NCBI RefSeq assembly: GCF_000373265.1
Contig: NZ_KB890762.1
Span: 305,705-369,704 of the forward strand
DNA: 64,000 bases
Origin: Pontibacter roseus DSM 17521
GTDB taxonomy: Bacteria > Bacteroidota > Bacteroidia > Cytophagales > Hymenobacteraceae
Direction: 5' to 3'
Both the position numbers and the translations under genes were made by a program. Under the pieces are notes generated by a model. That model made no database searches. It saw nothing but the letters and a program-made list of their open reading frames with translations, and was not told where the DNA came from. Below, piece after piece: positions 16,837-25,945 of this stretch. Within the stretch, counting starts at the first letter, position 1. Each line of letters opens with the position of its first letter.

Positions 16837-17880
16837 TTAAAAGGAGGTGAGGTGTTCTGGGTCATCCTCTGATAACAGCCACTCAATGGCTTCTTCCTCG
16901 GTCAGGAAATAACGTGCATGGTGGCAGAGAGCCGCTGCTTTCAGCCTGCAGCCGATGGCCTCGCTGCTCATTTGCTGCAAGGCATCGGCAGATGTCACTA
17001 CAGCCAGCTTTTTGATGTTGGTTTTGGGAAGGAGCTCAACAGATGCACTCACAAGCCATCCCTGGTCTTCCAGAGTGAGTATGCCCAGGCGCTGGTTGTT
17101 GAGCAACACGCGCTCCAGTCTATGCTCCATCAGCGCCCGACCTGCCTTCAACATACCATACCGGTACTGCCGGCTTTCAGGGCATTTTATCCAGCGGATG
17201 CTCATCAGGTTCAGGGAGTGGTCAATCGAAATACCCACATAGTCGGTGCGCAGGTTGACCAGACTGGGTAGCCTGTCCTCATCTTGTTCTAATCGGCTAA
17301 CGCTTGCAGATGGATTGCTTGGTTGCTCCTGCTCCTTGTATGGGCGATTTACCTTCTGGCTGCGCAGTTTCAGGTTGAAGTTCAGCGGGATGGAGACTTT
17401 GTCCTCTACGCGCAAAGAAGACTGTATTTTATCTTTCAGCAGCCATTGCTTCGCCTCCTCCTTGCTCAGGAACAGGCCAATCTCATAGGGAAGCCTTTCT
17501 GTTTGGGTCACTAAATCCTGCATGGCGCTCTGCTGTTGCAATATGTTGGAGACCACGCGCGCACTCCGCTTAATAGAAGTCTTGGTGAGTGCCTGCAGCA
17601 AAAAGGAGTAGGTCCAGACCTGGTCTTCCCGCGACGGAATGGCTAAAGCGGTAACGTCAACTAGAAGGTACTCAGCCCGCAGAAAGGCGACGCTTCTGAC
17701 AATCATCCTCACCGACTGTCTGTATTCTTCGCCTACTACAGGCCTCAGCCACTCGACATGCAGGTATTTCAGGCTGGGGCTGAAACTGATGGAAATGAAG
17801 TCAGAGGTAGTTAGGCTCTGTTGTTTCGTGTTGGTGTTAAGCTTGTTTTGCTGTGGTACAGATAAGAACGATTTTTCCAT
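16837..17880 (-). CDS. Unknown protein with a tandem duplicated SpoIIAA/STAS-like domain
   Basis: The 347-residue product has no signal peptide or membrane helix. Two halves (about 27-155 and 213-340) are clearly homologous: each has a strand LxxxxxxWL/I near its start, EDQxW, LxKTxIK, LQQxS and FL(S/T)xEEAxxWLL at its end. The fold pattern, alternating strands and helices in units of about 125 residues, is like SpoIIAA-like/STAS domains found as single-domain proteins in Bacteroidota; that link is inference. A low-complexity linker with Ser and charged residues joins the halves. No neighbour is close enough to suggest an operon. Confidence 0.55.
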   Translation of the reverse strand: MEKSFLSVPQQNKLNTNTKQQSLTTSDFISISFSPSLKYLHVEWLRPVVGEEYRQSVRMIVRSVAFLRAEYLLVDVTALAIPSREDQVWTYSFLLQALTKTSIKRSARVVSNILQQQSAMQDLVTQTERLPYEIGLFLSKEEAKQWLLKDKIQSSLRVEDKVSIPLNFNLKLRSQKVNRPYKEQEQPSNPSASVSRLEQDEDRLPSLVNLRTDYVGISIDHSLNLMSIRWIKCPESRQYRYGMLKAGRALMEHRLERVLLNNQRLGILTLEDQGWLVSASVELLPKTNIKKLAVVTSADALQQMSSEAIGCRLKAAALCHHARYFLTEEEAIEWLLSEDDPEHLTSF

Positions 17881-18305
17881 TTGGTTTATTCGGTACTTTT
17901 TTGTTCAAACTTGAATCAGTAAGTGCAAAGCTTTTTCGCCATGCGACTGATGCCTTTTTGTGTATCAGATTGGTGGTGCAATCAATCCTTTAAACTGGTT
18001 AAAAAGCCTCATTTACATAGCCTGTTTTGGACGTCATGCAAGCTATTAAATTGATGCTATGCTTGATAAACCCTATTGTAAGTATATGAGTTCAAGGAGT
18101 TTAATGATTGGTGTGCTGTTTGTGGGCCAGATGCTTCAATCACCAGTGTCAGGGGTACGTTCACCCACAATAGTCTGACGTTCCCCATAAAACCTGGCCT
18201 CTTAAGCAGATGGCACAGGGGAGGTCAATTTCCCTGCTTTTAACCCACTCATCCCTCCCCACTGCTATCACGTACTATGGTGCAAGACAATAGGGTGAAC
18301 AGCAT
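17881..18305. other. Intergenic region between divergent genes (425 bp)
   Basis: It separates the duplicated-domain gene (minus) from mqo (plus), so it must hold both promoters. I see no gene, strong hairpin or repeat; an AT-richer stretch lies near 17990-18110. Confidence 0.5.
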
Positions 18306-19877
18306 ATGATAGAGAAAGACAAAGCATTGAGAGCAGATGAAGTGGATGTGGTTCTGATTGGGGCAGGCATCATGAGTGCGACTTTGGGCATGATGCTCAA
18401 GGAACTGGAGCCTGGTCTCCGCATTGCCGTTTTCGAACGGCTGGACGTGGCAGCAGCGGAGAGTTCTGATGCCTGGAACAATGCGGGTACGGGGCATTCC
18501 GCCTTCTGTGAGTTGAACTATACCCCGGAACGTGCGGATGGCACCATAGAAACCGCCAAGGCGGTCACCATAGCCGAGTCTTTTGAGGTGTCGAAGCAAT
18601 TTTGGTCGTTCTTGATTGAACAGGGACACATCAAGTTGCCGGAACACTTCATCCAAAGCATACCGCACATGAGCTTTGTGTGGGGCGATGGCAACGTGGA
18701 GTTCCTCAGGAAGCGCCACCAGGCCCTGACGCAATGCCATCTGTTCCAAGGTATGGAATACTCAGAGGACTGTGAACAGCTCACTGAGTGGATGCCTCTT
18801 GTTATGAAAGGGCGCGATTTGCTGCAGAAGGTGGCTGCCACGCGGATGGAACTGGGCACGGATGTGAACTTTGGTGCCTTGACCCGCTGTATGTTTGAGC
18901 AGTTGGGGAGGATGGAAGGCGTAACCCTGCACTTTGGGCAGGAGGTGCGCAAGCTGCGGCAGGAGGAAGACATGCGGTGGCGCCTCAAAATAAAGAACAG
19001 AGAGACAGGGGAGAAGCGGAAAGTCCGGGGTTCTTTTGTTTTCATAGGAGCAGGAGGCGGATCGCTGCCGCTGCTCCTCAAGTCAGGTATACCTGAAGGA
19101 GAGGGCTTTGGCGGTTTTCCGGTGAGCGGGCAATGGCTCAAGTGCACCAACCCGGCTGTGATTGAGCAGCACCACGCCAAGGTATACGGAAAGGCCTCGG
19201 TAGGCTCGCCGCCCATGTCGGTGCCCCACCTGGATACGCGCTTCATCAACGGGAAACGTGAACTGCTTTTTGGCCCTTATGCCGGCTTCACGACCAAGTT
19301 CCTCAAAAACGGGTCCTTCTTTGACCTGCCGCTCTCGCTCAAAGTGAACAACCTGCATCCGATGCTGGCTGCCGGCGTCAGAAACCTGCCCCTCACGCAA
19401 TACCTTATCAACCAGGTGCGCCAGTCTCCGGACGAGCGGGTGGAGGCGCTGCGGGAATATTATCCAGAGGCACGGCCCGAGGATTGGCAGCTGGAGATAG
19501 CCGGACAACGCGTGCAGGTCATCAAGAAGGACCCGGAGCACGGCGGCGTGCTGGAGTTCGGTACTGAGATTGTGAGCGGCGCCGATGGTTCGCTGGCGGC
19601 CTTGCTAGGCGCATCTCCAGGGGCTTCCACGGCTGTGTCTATCATGCTGAACCTCCTGCACCGCTGCTTCCCGGACAAGGTGAAGACGGAAGCTTGGCAA
19701 AGCAAGATGAAGCAGATGATACCATCCTATGGGCAATCGCTGGCACAAAACGCGGAACTGCTCCGCGGGCTGCGCGCCTGGACCAGTGAGGTGCTGGGAC
19801 TGGAGAACGTGGTGCTGGAGCAGCCGGAGGAAAGTGATACTTCTGATGCCTCTAATAGAGGAATGGCTAAAAGCTAA
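18306..19877 (+). CDS. mqo: Malate:quinone oxidoreductase
   Basis: The 523-residue flavoprotein oxidises malate to oxaloacetate and passes electrons to menaquinone at the inner face of the membrane, serving the TCA cycle and respiratory chain. The Rossmann FAD motif VVLIGAGIMSATLG is at about residues 15-28. Family-specific stretches include SSDAWNNAGTGHSAFCELNYTP and LLGASPGASTAVSIML near the C-terminus, with FGPYAGFTTKFLKNGS in the middle. Length matches the family. There is no signal peptide, as expected for a peripheral membrane enzyme. It stands alone. Confidence 0.97.
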   Translation: MIEKDKALRADEVDVVLIGAGIMSATLGMMLKELEPGLRIAVFERLDVAAAESSDAWNNAGTGHSAFCELNYTPERADGTIETAKAVTIAESFEVSKQFWSFLIEQGHIKLPEHFIQSIPHMSFVWGDGNVEFLRKRHQALTQCHLFQGMEYSEDCEQLTEWMPLVMKGRDLLQKVAATRMELGTDVNFGALTRCMFEQLGRMEGVTLHFGQEVRKLRQEEDMRWRLKIKNRETGEKRKVRGSFVFIGAGGGSLPLLLKSGIPEGEGFGGFPVSGQWLKCTNPAVIEQHHAKVYGKASVGSPPMSVPHLDTRFINGKRELLFGPYAGFTTKFLKNGSFFDLPLSLKVNNLHPMLAAGVRNLPLTQYLINQVRQSPDERVEALREYYPEARPEDWQLEIAGQRVQVIKKDPEHGGVLEFGTEIVSGADGSLAALLGASPGASTAVSIMLNLLHRCFPDKVKTEAWQSKMKQMIPSYGQSLAQNAELLRGLRAWTSEVLGLENVVLEQPEESDTSDASNRGMAKS

Positions 19878-20017
19878 GCTTTAAGGTATAGCCTAGCTCA
19901 GTCTGCCAGTTTCAGAAATCCAGCCGAAGTGAAATTTATTCTGGGGTTCAGTATACAGTGTATCAGTCAGATGCGTAATAAAACATAGCTATCCTGTGTG
20001 TTTTATTGCATCGCGTG

Positions 20018-21286
20018 ATGAAGGGTATACGAGCTATGCTGACGCTGGTCCTTTGGCTGACCCTGGCTGGTGGGGCATCTGCCTCACGGCTACTCATCCC
20101 TATGGATGCCACCCAAAAAGACCACCTGAAATCCTATGGTGTGGCCTTCTGGGTGCTGGGGCAGGAGGTAGAGGTGGACTGGCTGCTGAACTACCGGGGA
20201 GGCAGCTTTGCCTTCCAGCACGCACAGCAACTGGAGATGGAGTTGATTGCACGCGGCATTTCCTACGAGGTGCTCACCGATGCGCGCTACCAGGATATCC
20301 TGCAGCAGATTGCCCACCCCGATGCCAATATGGAGGTGATGAAGCTGGAGAAAGTCCCGCGCATCGCCGTCTATTCCCCCAACACGGCCCAACCCTGGGA
20401 CGATGCCGTCACGCTGGTGCTCACCTACGCCGAGATTCCGTACGACCAGGTGTTTGACGAGGAGGTGCTGGAAGGGCAACTGCCTGGCTATGATTGGCTA
20501 CACCTGCACCACGAAGACTTCACTGGCCAGTATGGCAAGGCCATGGGCCGCTGGCGTAACGAGGAGTGGTTCCAAGCCATGCAGGAGGAGTCAGAAGGGA
20601 TTGCCCGCAAGTATAACTTCAGCAAAGTGCCGCAGATGAAGCTGGCTGTGGCCCGTAAGATAAAGGAATTCGTGGCGGGAGGAGGCTTCATGTTCGCCAT
20701 GTGTTCGGCCACCGACAGCTATGACATTGCGCTGGCAGCCAATGGCGTCGACATAGTGGGGGAGCTGTTCGATGGGGACGAGTCTGACCCGCAGGCGCAG
20801 CAGAAACTGGATTACAGCCAGACCTTTGCCTTCCGCGATTTCGAGGTATACCTGGAGCCCTACAACCGGGAATTCTCCAGCATCGACAACCAGCGGCATG
20901 AGCGGGGCATCTATCAACCGCAGGACTATTTCCAGCTATTCACTTTCTCCGCCAAGTGGGACCCTATACCTTCCATGCTCACACAGAACCATGAGACTAC
21001 TATCAAAGGCTTCATGGGACAGACGACGGCCTTCAAAAACCAGCACATCAAACCTGATGTGAACGTGATGGGGGAGACGAAGGAAGCCAACGAGGCACGC
21101 TACATGAACGGCACCTTCGGCAAAGGCACCTGGACCTTCTATGGCGGCCACGACCCAGAAGATTACCAGCACATGCCCGGCGCTCCTCCCACCGACCTCT
21201 CACTATACCCGAACTCACCCGGTTACCGGCTCATCCTGAACAACGTTCTCTTTCCGGCCGCCAAAAAGAAGAAGACAAAAACCTGA
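20018..21286 (+). CDS. Exported ThuA/amidotransferase-like protein of a family often labelled asparagine synthetase B
   Basis: A TTG at 20006 extends the frame, but the ATG at 20018 gives a compact signal peptide (MKGIRAMLTLVLWLTLAGGASA), so I use that. The mature start RLLIPMDATQKDHLKSYGVAFWVL and WLLNYRGGSF are typical of a Bacteroidota family that, as I recall, databases name asparagine synthetase B. Export, and the absence of the N-terminal Cys and ATP-pyrophosphatase motif, argue against that activity. EFVAGGGFMFAMCSATDSYDIAL and GKGTWTFYGGHDPED resemble ThuA or class I amidotransferase folds. Function unknown. A hairpin terminator follows. Confidence 0.6.
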   Translation: MKGIRAMLTLVLWLTLAGGASASRLLIPMDATQKDHLKSYGVAFWVLGQEVEVDWLLNYRGGSFAFQHAQQLEMELIARGISYEVLTDARYQDILQQIAHPDANMEVMKLEKVPRIAVYSPNTAQPWDDAVTLVLTYAEIPYDQVFDEEVLEGQLPGYDWLHLHHEDFTGQYGKAMGRWRNEEWFQAMQEESEGIARKYNFSKVPQMKLAVARKIKEFVAGGGFMFAMCSATDSYDIALAANGVDIVGELFDGDESDPQAQQKLDYSQTFAFRDFEVYLEPYNREFSSIDNQRHERGIYQPQDYFQLFTFSAKWDPIPSMLTQNHETTIKGFMGQTTAFKNQHIKPDVNVMGETKEANEARYMNGTFGKGTWTFYGGHDPEDYQHMPGAPPTDLSLYPNSPGYRLILNNVLFPAAKKKKTKT

Positions 21287-21293
21287 GAACCAA

Positions 21294-21327
21294 AAACGCC
21301 ACCCAAACCGAGGTATGGGTGGCGTTT
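21294..21327. terminator. Terminator between ThuA-like and M13 peptidase genes
   Basis: AAACGCCACCC (21294-21304) pairs perfectly with GGGTGGCGTTT (21317-21327). It lies between convergent genes and can serve both. Confidence 0.85.
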
Positions 21328-21346
21328 CTATTAAAGGTATTTCCAA

Positions 21347-23452
21347 TTACCAGAGACGGATTCTGTCTTCAGGCTTCTTGTAAAGCTTGTCACCAGGCTT
21401 CACATCGAAGGCCTTGTACCAGGCATCCATGTTCACCGGAGCACCGATGGTGCGGTACTGTCCCGGAGAGTGGGTGTCTGTCAGGATAAGCTGTGCTTCC
21501 GTTTCAGGCAGCGTGTTGCCTCTCCATACCTGTGCCCAGGACAGGAAGAAGCGCTGGTCTGGGGTGAAGCCGTCAATCTTCTTGTTCGACTTGCCCTGCT
21601 TCGTCATCTTGAAGGCTTCGTAAGCGGCGCTCAGGCCACCCAGGTCACCGATGTTCTCACCTAGGGTCAGCTTGCCGTTCACATGGATGGTGTCCAGCAC
21701 AGTGTAGGCATTGTATTGCGCCACCAGTTGGTTAGCCTTCTCCTGGAAACGGGTGCGGTCTTCAGCCGTCCACCAGTTGCGCAGGTTGCCGTCTTTGTCG
21801 TACTGGCTGCCAGAATCGTCGAAGCCGTGGGAGATTTCGTGGCCGATAACGGCACCGATACCACCGTAGTTCACCGCATCATCCGCGTTCGGGTCAAAGA
21901 ACGGGAACTGCAGGATACCTGCCGGGAACACGATTTCGTTCATCACCGGGCTGTAGTAAGCGTTCACGGTTGGAGGCGTCATACCCCATTTGGTTCTGTC
22001 AACTGGCTTACCGAGCTGGCTCACCATGTCGTTGTAGCCCCACTGGCCGGCGTTACGCACGTTCTGGAAGAAGTTGCTGCGGCTGATAGCCAGGCCTTCA
22101 TAGGTCTTCCATTTCTCAGGGTAACCCACTTTCGGACGGAAGGTGCTCAGTTTCGCCAAGGCTTTCTCTTTTGTCTCAGCGCTCATCCAATCCAGACCTT
22201 TGATGCGGATTTCGTAGGCTTTGATGAGGTTGGCAATCATCTCATCCATACGGGCTTTCGCCTCCGGCTTGAAGTGCTTGGCCACGTACAGCTGACCCAA
22301 CAGCTCACCAATGGTGCCGTCTGTGAGAGACGACATGCGCTGCCAGCGCGGGGTCTGTACTTTCTGTCCTGTCAAGGTCTGGGTGAAGGCGAAGTTTGCG
22401 TTCACAAAGTCGTTGCTCAGGTATGGCGCGGCTGATTTCAATACGTTCCACTGCAGGTAAGTCTGCCAGTCAGCTACTGGAGTAGACGTCAGCATACCGT
22501 TCAAATCGGTGAAGAATTTCGGGTTGTTCACCAGAATGGTGTCCTCGCCAGAAACCTTCATCTTCGTCATCAGCGCTTTCCAGTCCATGTTCGGTGTGGA
22601 TTTGCTGAAGTCAGCTACGGCGAATTTGTTGTAAGTTTTGTGTGGGTCACGCATCTCCACGCGGGCCATCTGGGCCTCAGCCATTTTCTTCTCGAGGTTG
22701 AAGATGGTCTCAGCGTTCTTCTGGGCAGTGGCTTTGTCTACACCGGTCAAGGTGAAGAGAGTGGTGATGTAGTTCTTATACGACTCCTGGATTTTGGTGC
22801 TGCGGGCATCGTTTTTCAGGTAGTAGTCGCGGTCAGGCAGGGTGGTACCGCCCTGGCTCAGCTGTGGAATCATTACCTCCACGTTCTTGCGGTCCTGGCC
22901 CACATAGAAGCCGAACATAGGGGAAGCGGCTCCGGAAGTACGCAGGAATGCTGTTTCGTTCAGCACACCGTTTACGTCCTGTATAGCTTTGATGCGCTCC
23001 AGGTCTGCCTTAATTGGGGTATAACCCAGTTTCTCAATGGCAGCGCTGTCCATGGCGGCGGCATAGAAATCGCCCACGCGCTTTTCGATAGAGCCAGCCG
23101 GTGCCTTGGTGTTGGCTGCAGACTCCCTTAAGATTGTCTTAACGGCGTTGATGTTGAAGTCACGGAGCTCGTTGAAGCTGCCCCAGCGGGTTTCCTTAGC
23201 CGGGACCGGGTTGTTCTTGAGCCATACCCCGTTGGCGTAGGTATAGAAGTCATTGCCGGGCTTCACGCTCAGGTCCATGTTGGACTTGTCAATGAATTTA
23301 CCCTGTTTGGTAGGTTTGCCGCCGTACTGGGCCGATACCTCCAGTGCGCAGAAAGTAGCCGCTCCGAAAAGCAACAGCCTCAGGCGGTTTTTCCAAACAG
23401 TAGTTCCTGCCGCTTGCAGCGGAGAAGAAGTGTTTTCTTGTGTTTCTTTCAT
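21347..23452 (-). CDS. M13 family (neprilysin-like) zinc metallopeptidase
   Basis: The 701-residue protein has a hydrophobic export segment at about 25-42 (LLLFGAATFCALEVSAQ) after an unusually long polar N-terminus. The mature part has the M13 layout: VKPGNDFYTYANGVWLKNNPVPA near the start, VNAYYSPVMNEIVFPAGILQ before the active site, HEISH at 538-542, and ENIGDLGGLSAAYEAF supplying the third zinc ligand (the Glu of ExxxD). The C-terminus ends in the conserved RIRLW type. It should be a cell-envelope or secreted oligopeptidase. It stands alone. Confidence 0.95.
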   Translation of the reverse strand: MKETQENTSSPLQAAGTTVWKNRLRLLLFGAATFCALEVSAQYGGKPTKQGKFIDKSNMDLSVKPGNDFYTYANGVWLKNNPVPAKETRWGSFNELRDFNINAVKTILRESAANTKAPAGSIEKRVGDFYAAAMDSAAIEKLGYTPIKADLERIKAIQDVNGVLNETAFLRTSGAASPMFGFYVGQDRKNVEVMIPQLSQGGTTLPDRDYYLKNDARSTKIQESYKNYITTLFTLTGVDKATAQKNAETIFNLEKKMAEAQMARVEMRDPHKTYNKFAVADFSKSTPNMDWKALMTKMKVSGEDTILVNNPKFFTDLNGMLTSTPVADWQTYLQWNVLKSAAPYLSNDFVNANFAFTQTLTGQKVQTPRWQRMSSLTDGTIGELLGQLYVAKHFKPEAKARMDEMIANLIKAYEIRIKGLDWMSAETKEKALAKLSTFRPKVGYPEKWKTYEGLAISRSNFFQNVRNAGQWGYNDMVSQLGKPVDRTKWGMTPPTVNAYYSPVMNEIVFPAGILQFPFFDPNADDAVNYGGIGAVIGHEISHGFDDSGSQYDKDGNLRNWWTAEDRTRFQEKANQLVAQYNAYTVLDTIHVNGKLTLGENIGDLGGLSAAYEAFKMTKQGKSNKKIDGFTPDQRFFLSWAQVWRGNTLPETEAQLILTDTHSPGQYRTIGAPVNMDAWYKAFDVKPGDKLYKKPEDRIRLW

Positions 23453-23603
23453 TTTTGGATGAATGTGTATTTAAATGTCAAGTCGGGCTCCGTCAATATG
23501 AAGAGCATTTTTGACGGCACAAAATAAGGTTTCTTCAGGAAAAACCCGACTTTATTTTTTCTAACAACCACAGAATCGGGTCGAAAATTCGTTTTGCCAC
23601 CAA

Positions 23604-24053
23604 TTAACCTGAAAAGCGACGACTCATCAGCCGCCGGGGGCTACTGTCAAAGTAATAATCAGACTGCTCTTCCCGTACTTCAAAGCCCATGCGGGTATAG
23701 ATATGGAGGCCAGAGGCATTGTCTGGATGCACGGTCAGGAAAATCTCTTTGGCTCCAAGATTTGCCATCTCCTCTACGCAGGCGGCCATCAGCTGCTCCC
23801 CCAAGCGCCTGCCTCTGAAGTTGGGCAGCACCCCCAGCGACAGCAGCCAGCCAATGGCCTGCTCTGGAGAATAGTGCGCGATGATGTAACCAGCCACCGC
23901 ACCGTCCACCTCGGCCACTTTCACATACTTCGCGCTGATGTCATAAAACTGCCGCAGCACGAAGAGCGGATAACTGTCCTCCTGGAACAGAAGCTGGTCA
24001 ATGGACTTGATAGAAGGGATGTCCTGCAGGGTGGCGCTCCGGATAATCGGCAT
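23604..24053 (-). CDS. GNAT family N-acetyltransferase
   Basis: I start the gene at 24053 (MPIIRSATLQDIPSIKSID), the normal GNAT opening. A longer frame exists but its extra residues merely translate a GGTATA tandem repeat as YLYLYL. The acetyl-CoA motif A is visible as LGVLPNFRGRRLGEQLM (Q/RxxGxG/A type) and motif B as NASGLHIYTRMGFEVRE. The 149-residue length fits the RimI-like type, which often acetylates protein N-termini or small amines. It follows a methyltransferase gene on the same strand with a 47-nt gap, so the two may form an operon. Confidence 0.85.
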   Translation of the reverse strand: MPIIRSATLQDIPSIKSIDQLLFQEDSYPLFVLRQFYDISAKYVKVAEVDGAVAGYIIAHYSPEQAIGWLLSLGVLPNFRGRRLGEQLMAACVEEMANLGAKEIFLTVHPDNASGLHIYTRMGFEVREEQSDYYFDSSPRRLMSRRFSG

Positions 24054-24054
24054 G

Positions 24055-24074
24055 AGGTATAGGTATAGGTATAG
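24055..24074. repeat. Three tandem AGGTAT units
   Basis: AGGTAT is repeated three times in phase directly upstream of the GNAT start. It is the densest local cluster of the motif dispersed through the window. Confidence 0.8.
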
Positions 24075-24100
24075 TGTATGTTCGTAGAGGAAGCTCAGTC

Positions 24101-25708
24101 TCAATGGCCTTTGAGCAGGTTGATGCTGATGGTGGCCAGGTCCGAGTCTGGGAAGCGGCGGAAGGCTCCTTTCTCTGGGTATAGGCCCGCCTCGCCTGCC
24201 ACCTTATGGAATACCTCCACTTCTACAATGTACTGGTCCGAGAAACCGTGGGTGGCGTCGTAGGCAGTGGCCGCCGTTTTGCCCAGATTGGCCGCGGCCA
24301 AGGCAGGCGGGATAGTATGGAGTTCCATGGCCAGCAGGCCAAACTTACCAACATAGGGCGTCCACTTTTGCAGGTGCTCCAGCAGGTTATCTTCCACCTC
24401 GTTGTTGTTGAGGCGCCTGCCCCGGAAGGCAAAGGCCCCGGTGGATTCGCTGATTCTGCCTTCGGTGCGGGTAGCTGGTTGCTCCCAGATGCGGTTGTGG
24501 TCCAGGAAGGTGCGCACGTTGAGGAGTTCCTTCAGGTCGATGTTGTAGTTCTCCAGCAGGTCGCGGGCCAGTAGGTCAGGCCGCCCGATGTCTCCCCAGA
24601 TGACTTTGGCCCAGATATCCGCTTTGATGAGGTTGGCCCGGGTCACTTTCAAAGCAGCCTGGTTGAAGTCGGCCCCGACCAGGAACAACGGGTACTGGTC
24701 CAGCACCTTGCCGCGCTCCGTCTGCCGGTCTATCACCTCAAACATGTGCTGCAGGAAAGCACCGTTGCCGCAACCCATATCCAGTATACCTTTGGGCTGC
24801 TGCTCAATAGGACGGTTGAAGAGCTCGATGATGATTTCGTCAATCACATTGAAATAGGTGGAGTGGGCGCCGCCGCTTCCCCAGACGTTCATCTCGCGGT
24901 CAACGTGCAGCTCTGGTGCACCTTCTGGTTTGTTCCATAGAATGTTCGGGTCACCGAAAATCAGCTCGTCCAGGTGACGGAAGGTGGGGATGTAGGAGAC
25001 CGTCACGCCGTAGGCGCTGCCCCGCTTGGCGAAGAAAATGCCCTCTTCTGTGTACTCATACTGCTCATTCACTTTTCGGAACCAGCCCAGGTGCGTGAAC
25101 AGGTCCAGTATTTTGCGGAAGTCCTCGTGGTTCTCATGGAATTCCTCGGGGCTGAAGCGCGTCTCCATGAAATATTTGTGAAACATGCCGTTCATGCCCA
25201 GCAGCACGATGGTCGGCCCCACTAGCATTCCTTCTATGTGGGTTAGCAACTGCTCTTGCACTTCGCGTTCTTGGGCATTTTCAGAAAAGGGGATTCCATA
25301 GTTATGCCTATACCTGTCGGCTATCTGGGCCCATACCTGGTAAGGCTCCTTTTCGAACTTGCGGGGGTGGAATTTACCGGAGAGCTTCATCAGCCGCACC
25401 ACGTCAGCGTACAGCGGAACAAGCGGGAAAGCAATGGCCCCTCGTTCGGTCAGACTGTAGGCTATTTCATCGGTGGCATTGTCCAGGTGCTGCTCCAGCC
25501 AACCTTGGGAACTCAGCACGCGCAGGGCCACATTCAGATACCCTTCATTGGCTTTGAAGGCTGACACCAGTTCTGATAGGGTAGCCTTCTTGTGGGTCAG
25601 TAAATGGGTAAGCACACCTTTTTCGTGCAGGGCAAAGGCAGTAGGCGCCGACACCAAGCCATCCAGATGCCGGAATATTGTTTCCCTTAGTTCAGCTTTG
25701 TTTCTCAT
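24101..25708 (-). CDS. Class I SAM-dependent methyltransferase with winged-helix N-terminal part
   Basis: The ATG at 25708 follows an A-rich stretch typical of Bacteroidota starts and opens MRNKAELRETIFRHLDGL; the frame extends 15 codons further (25753). The first 110 or so residues look like the dimerisation/winged-helix part of O-methyltransferases (APTAFALHEKGVLTHLL, NEGYLNVALRVLSSQGWL). The SAM site is ILDMGCGNGAFLQHMFE around residue 300, with an acidic loop GADFNQAALK. The C-terminal LHTIPPALAAANLGKTAATAYDATHGFSDQY is His/Asp-rich. Its layout, and the GNAT gene that follows, recall the methyltransferase-GNAT modules that load some polyketide synthases (AprA type); that is a tentative comparison. 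Substrate unknown. Confidence 0.75.
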   Translation of the reverse strand: MRNKAELRETIFRHLDGLVSAPTAFALHEKGVLTHLLTHKKATLSELVSAFKANEGYLNVALRVLSSQGWLEQHLDNATDEIAYSLTERGAIAFPLVPLYADVVRLMKLSGKFHPRKFEKEPYQVWAQIADRYRHNYGIPFSENAQEREVQEQLLTHIEGMLVGPTIVLLGMNGMFHKYFMETRFSPEEFHENHEDFRKILDLFTHLGWFRKVNEQYEYTEEGIFFAKRGSAYGVTVSYIPTFRHLDELIFGDPNILWNKPEGAPELHVDREMNVWGSGGAHSTYFNVIDEIIIELFNRPIEQQPKGILDMGCGNGAFLQHMFEVIDRQTERGKVLDQYPLFLVGADFNQAALKVTRANLIKADIWAKVIWGDIGRPDLLARDLLENYNIDLKELLNVRTFLDHNRIWEQPATRTEGRISESTGAFAFRGRRLNNNEVEDNLLEHLQKWTPYVGKFGLLAMELHTIPPALAAANLGKTAATAYDATHGFSDQYIVEVEVFHKVAGEAGLYPEKGAFRRFPDSDLATISINLLKGH

Positions 25709-25945
25709 GTTGTTTTTTTCAGATTCTGATGCATCCACAGCACTTGCTGCCATACTTCTTGCTAAAGCGGGAGCGGTAGTTTCGTGTCTTACGACACAGT
25801 CACACCAGGTGCCAAATACTGCATCAAAATAGACATCGCCCTAAAATAAGTAACTAAAATCATCTTTTTAGCTAAGCACCGTCATATTTCTGGACTTAGG
25901 AATACTTAATCTTTACATAACTGAAAACTAAACCGTTATACTCAC

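Noticed and set aside
18518-19249. 243-codon ORF antisense to mqo
   Set aside because: Shadow of a complete mqo gene.
23476-23570. Nested hairpins between the GNAT and M13 genes (AAGTCGGG...CCCGACTT around CCGTCAA...TTGACGG)
   Set aside because: Possible transcript-end structure, but loops are large and there is no T-run on the relevant strand.
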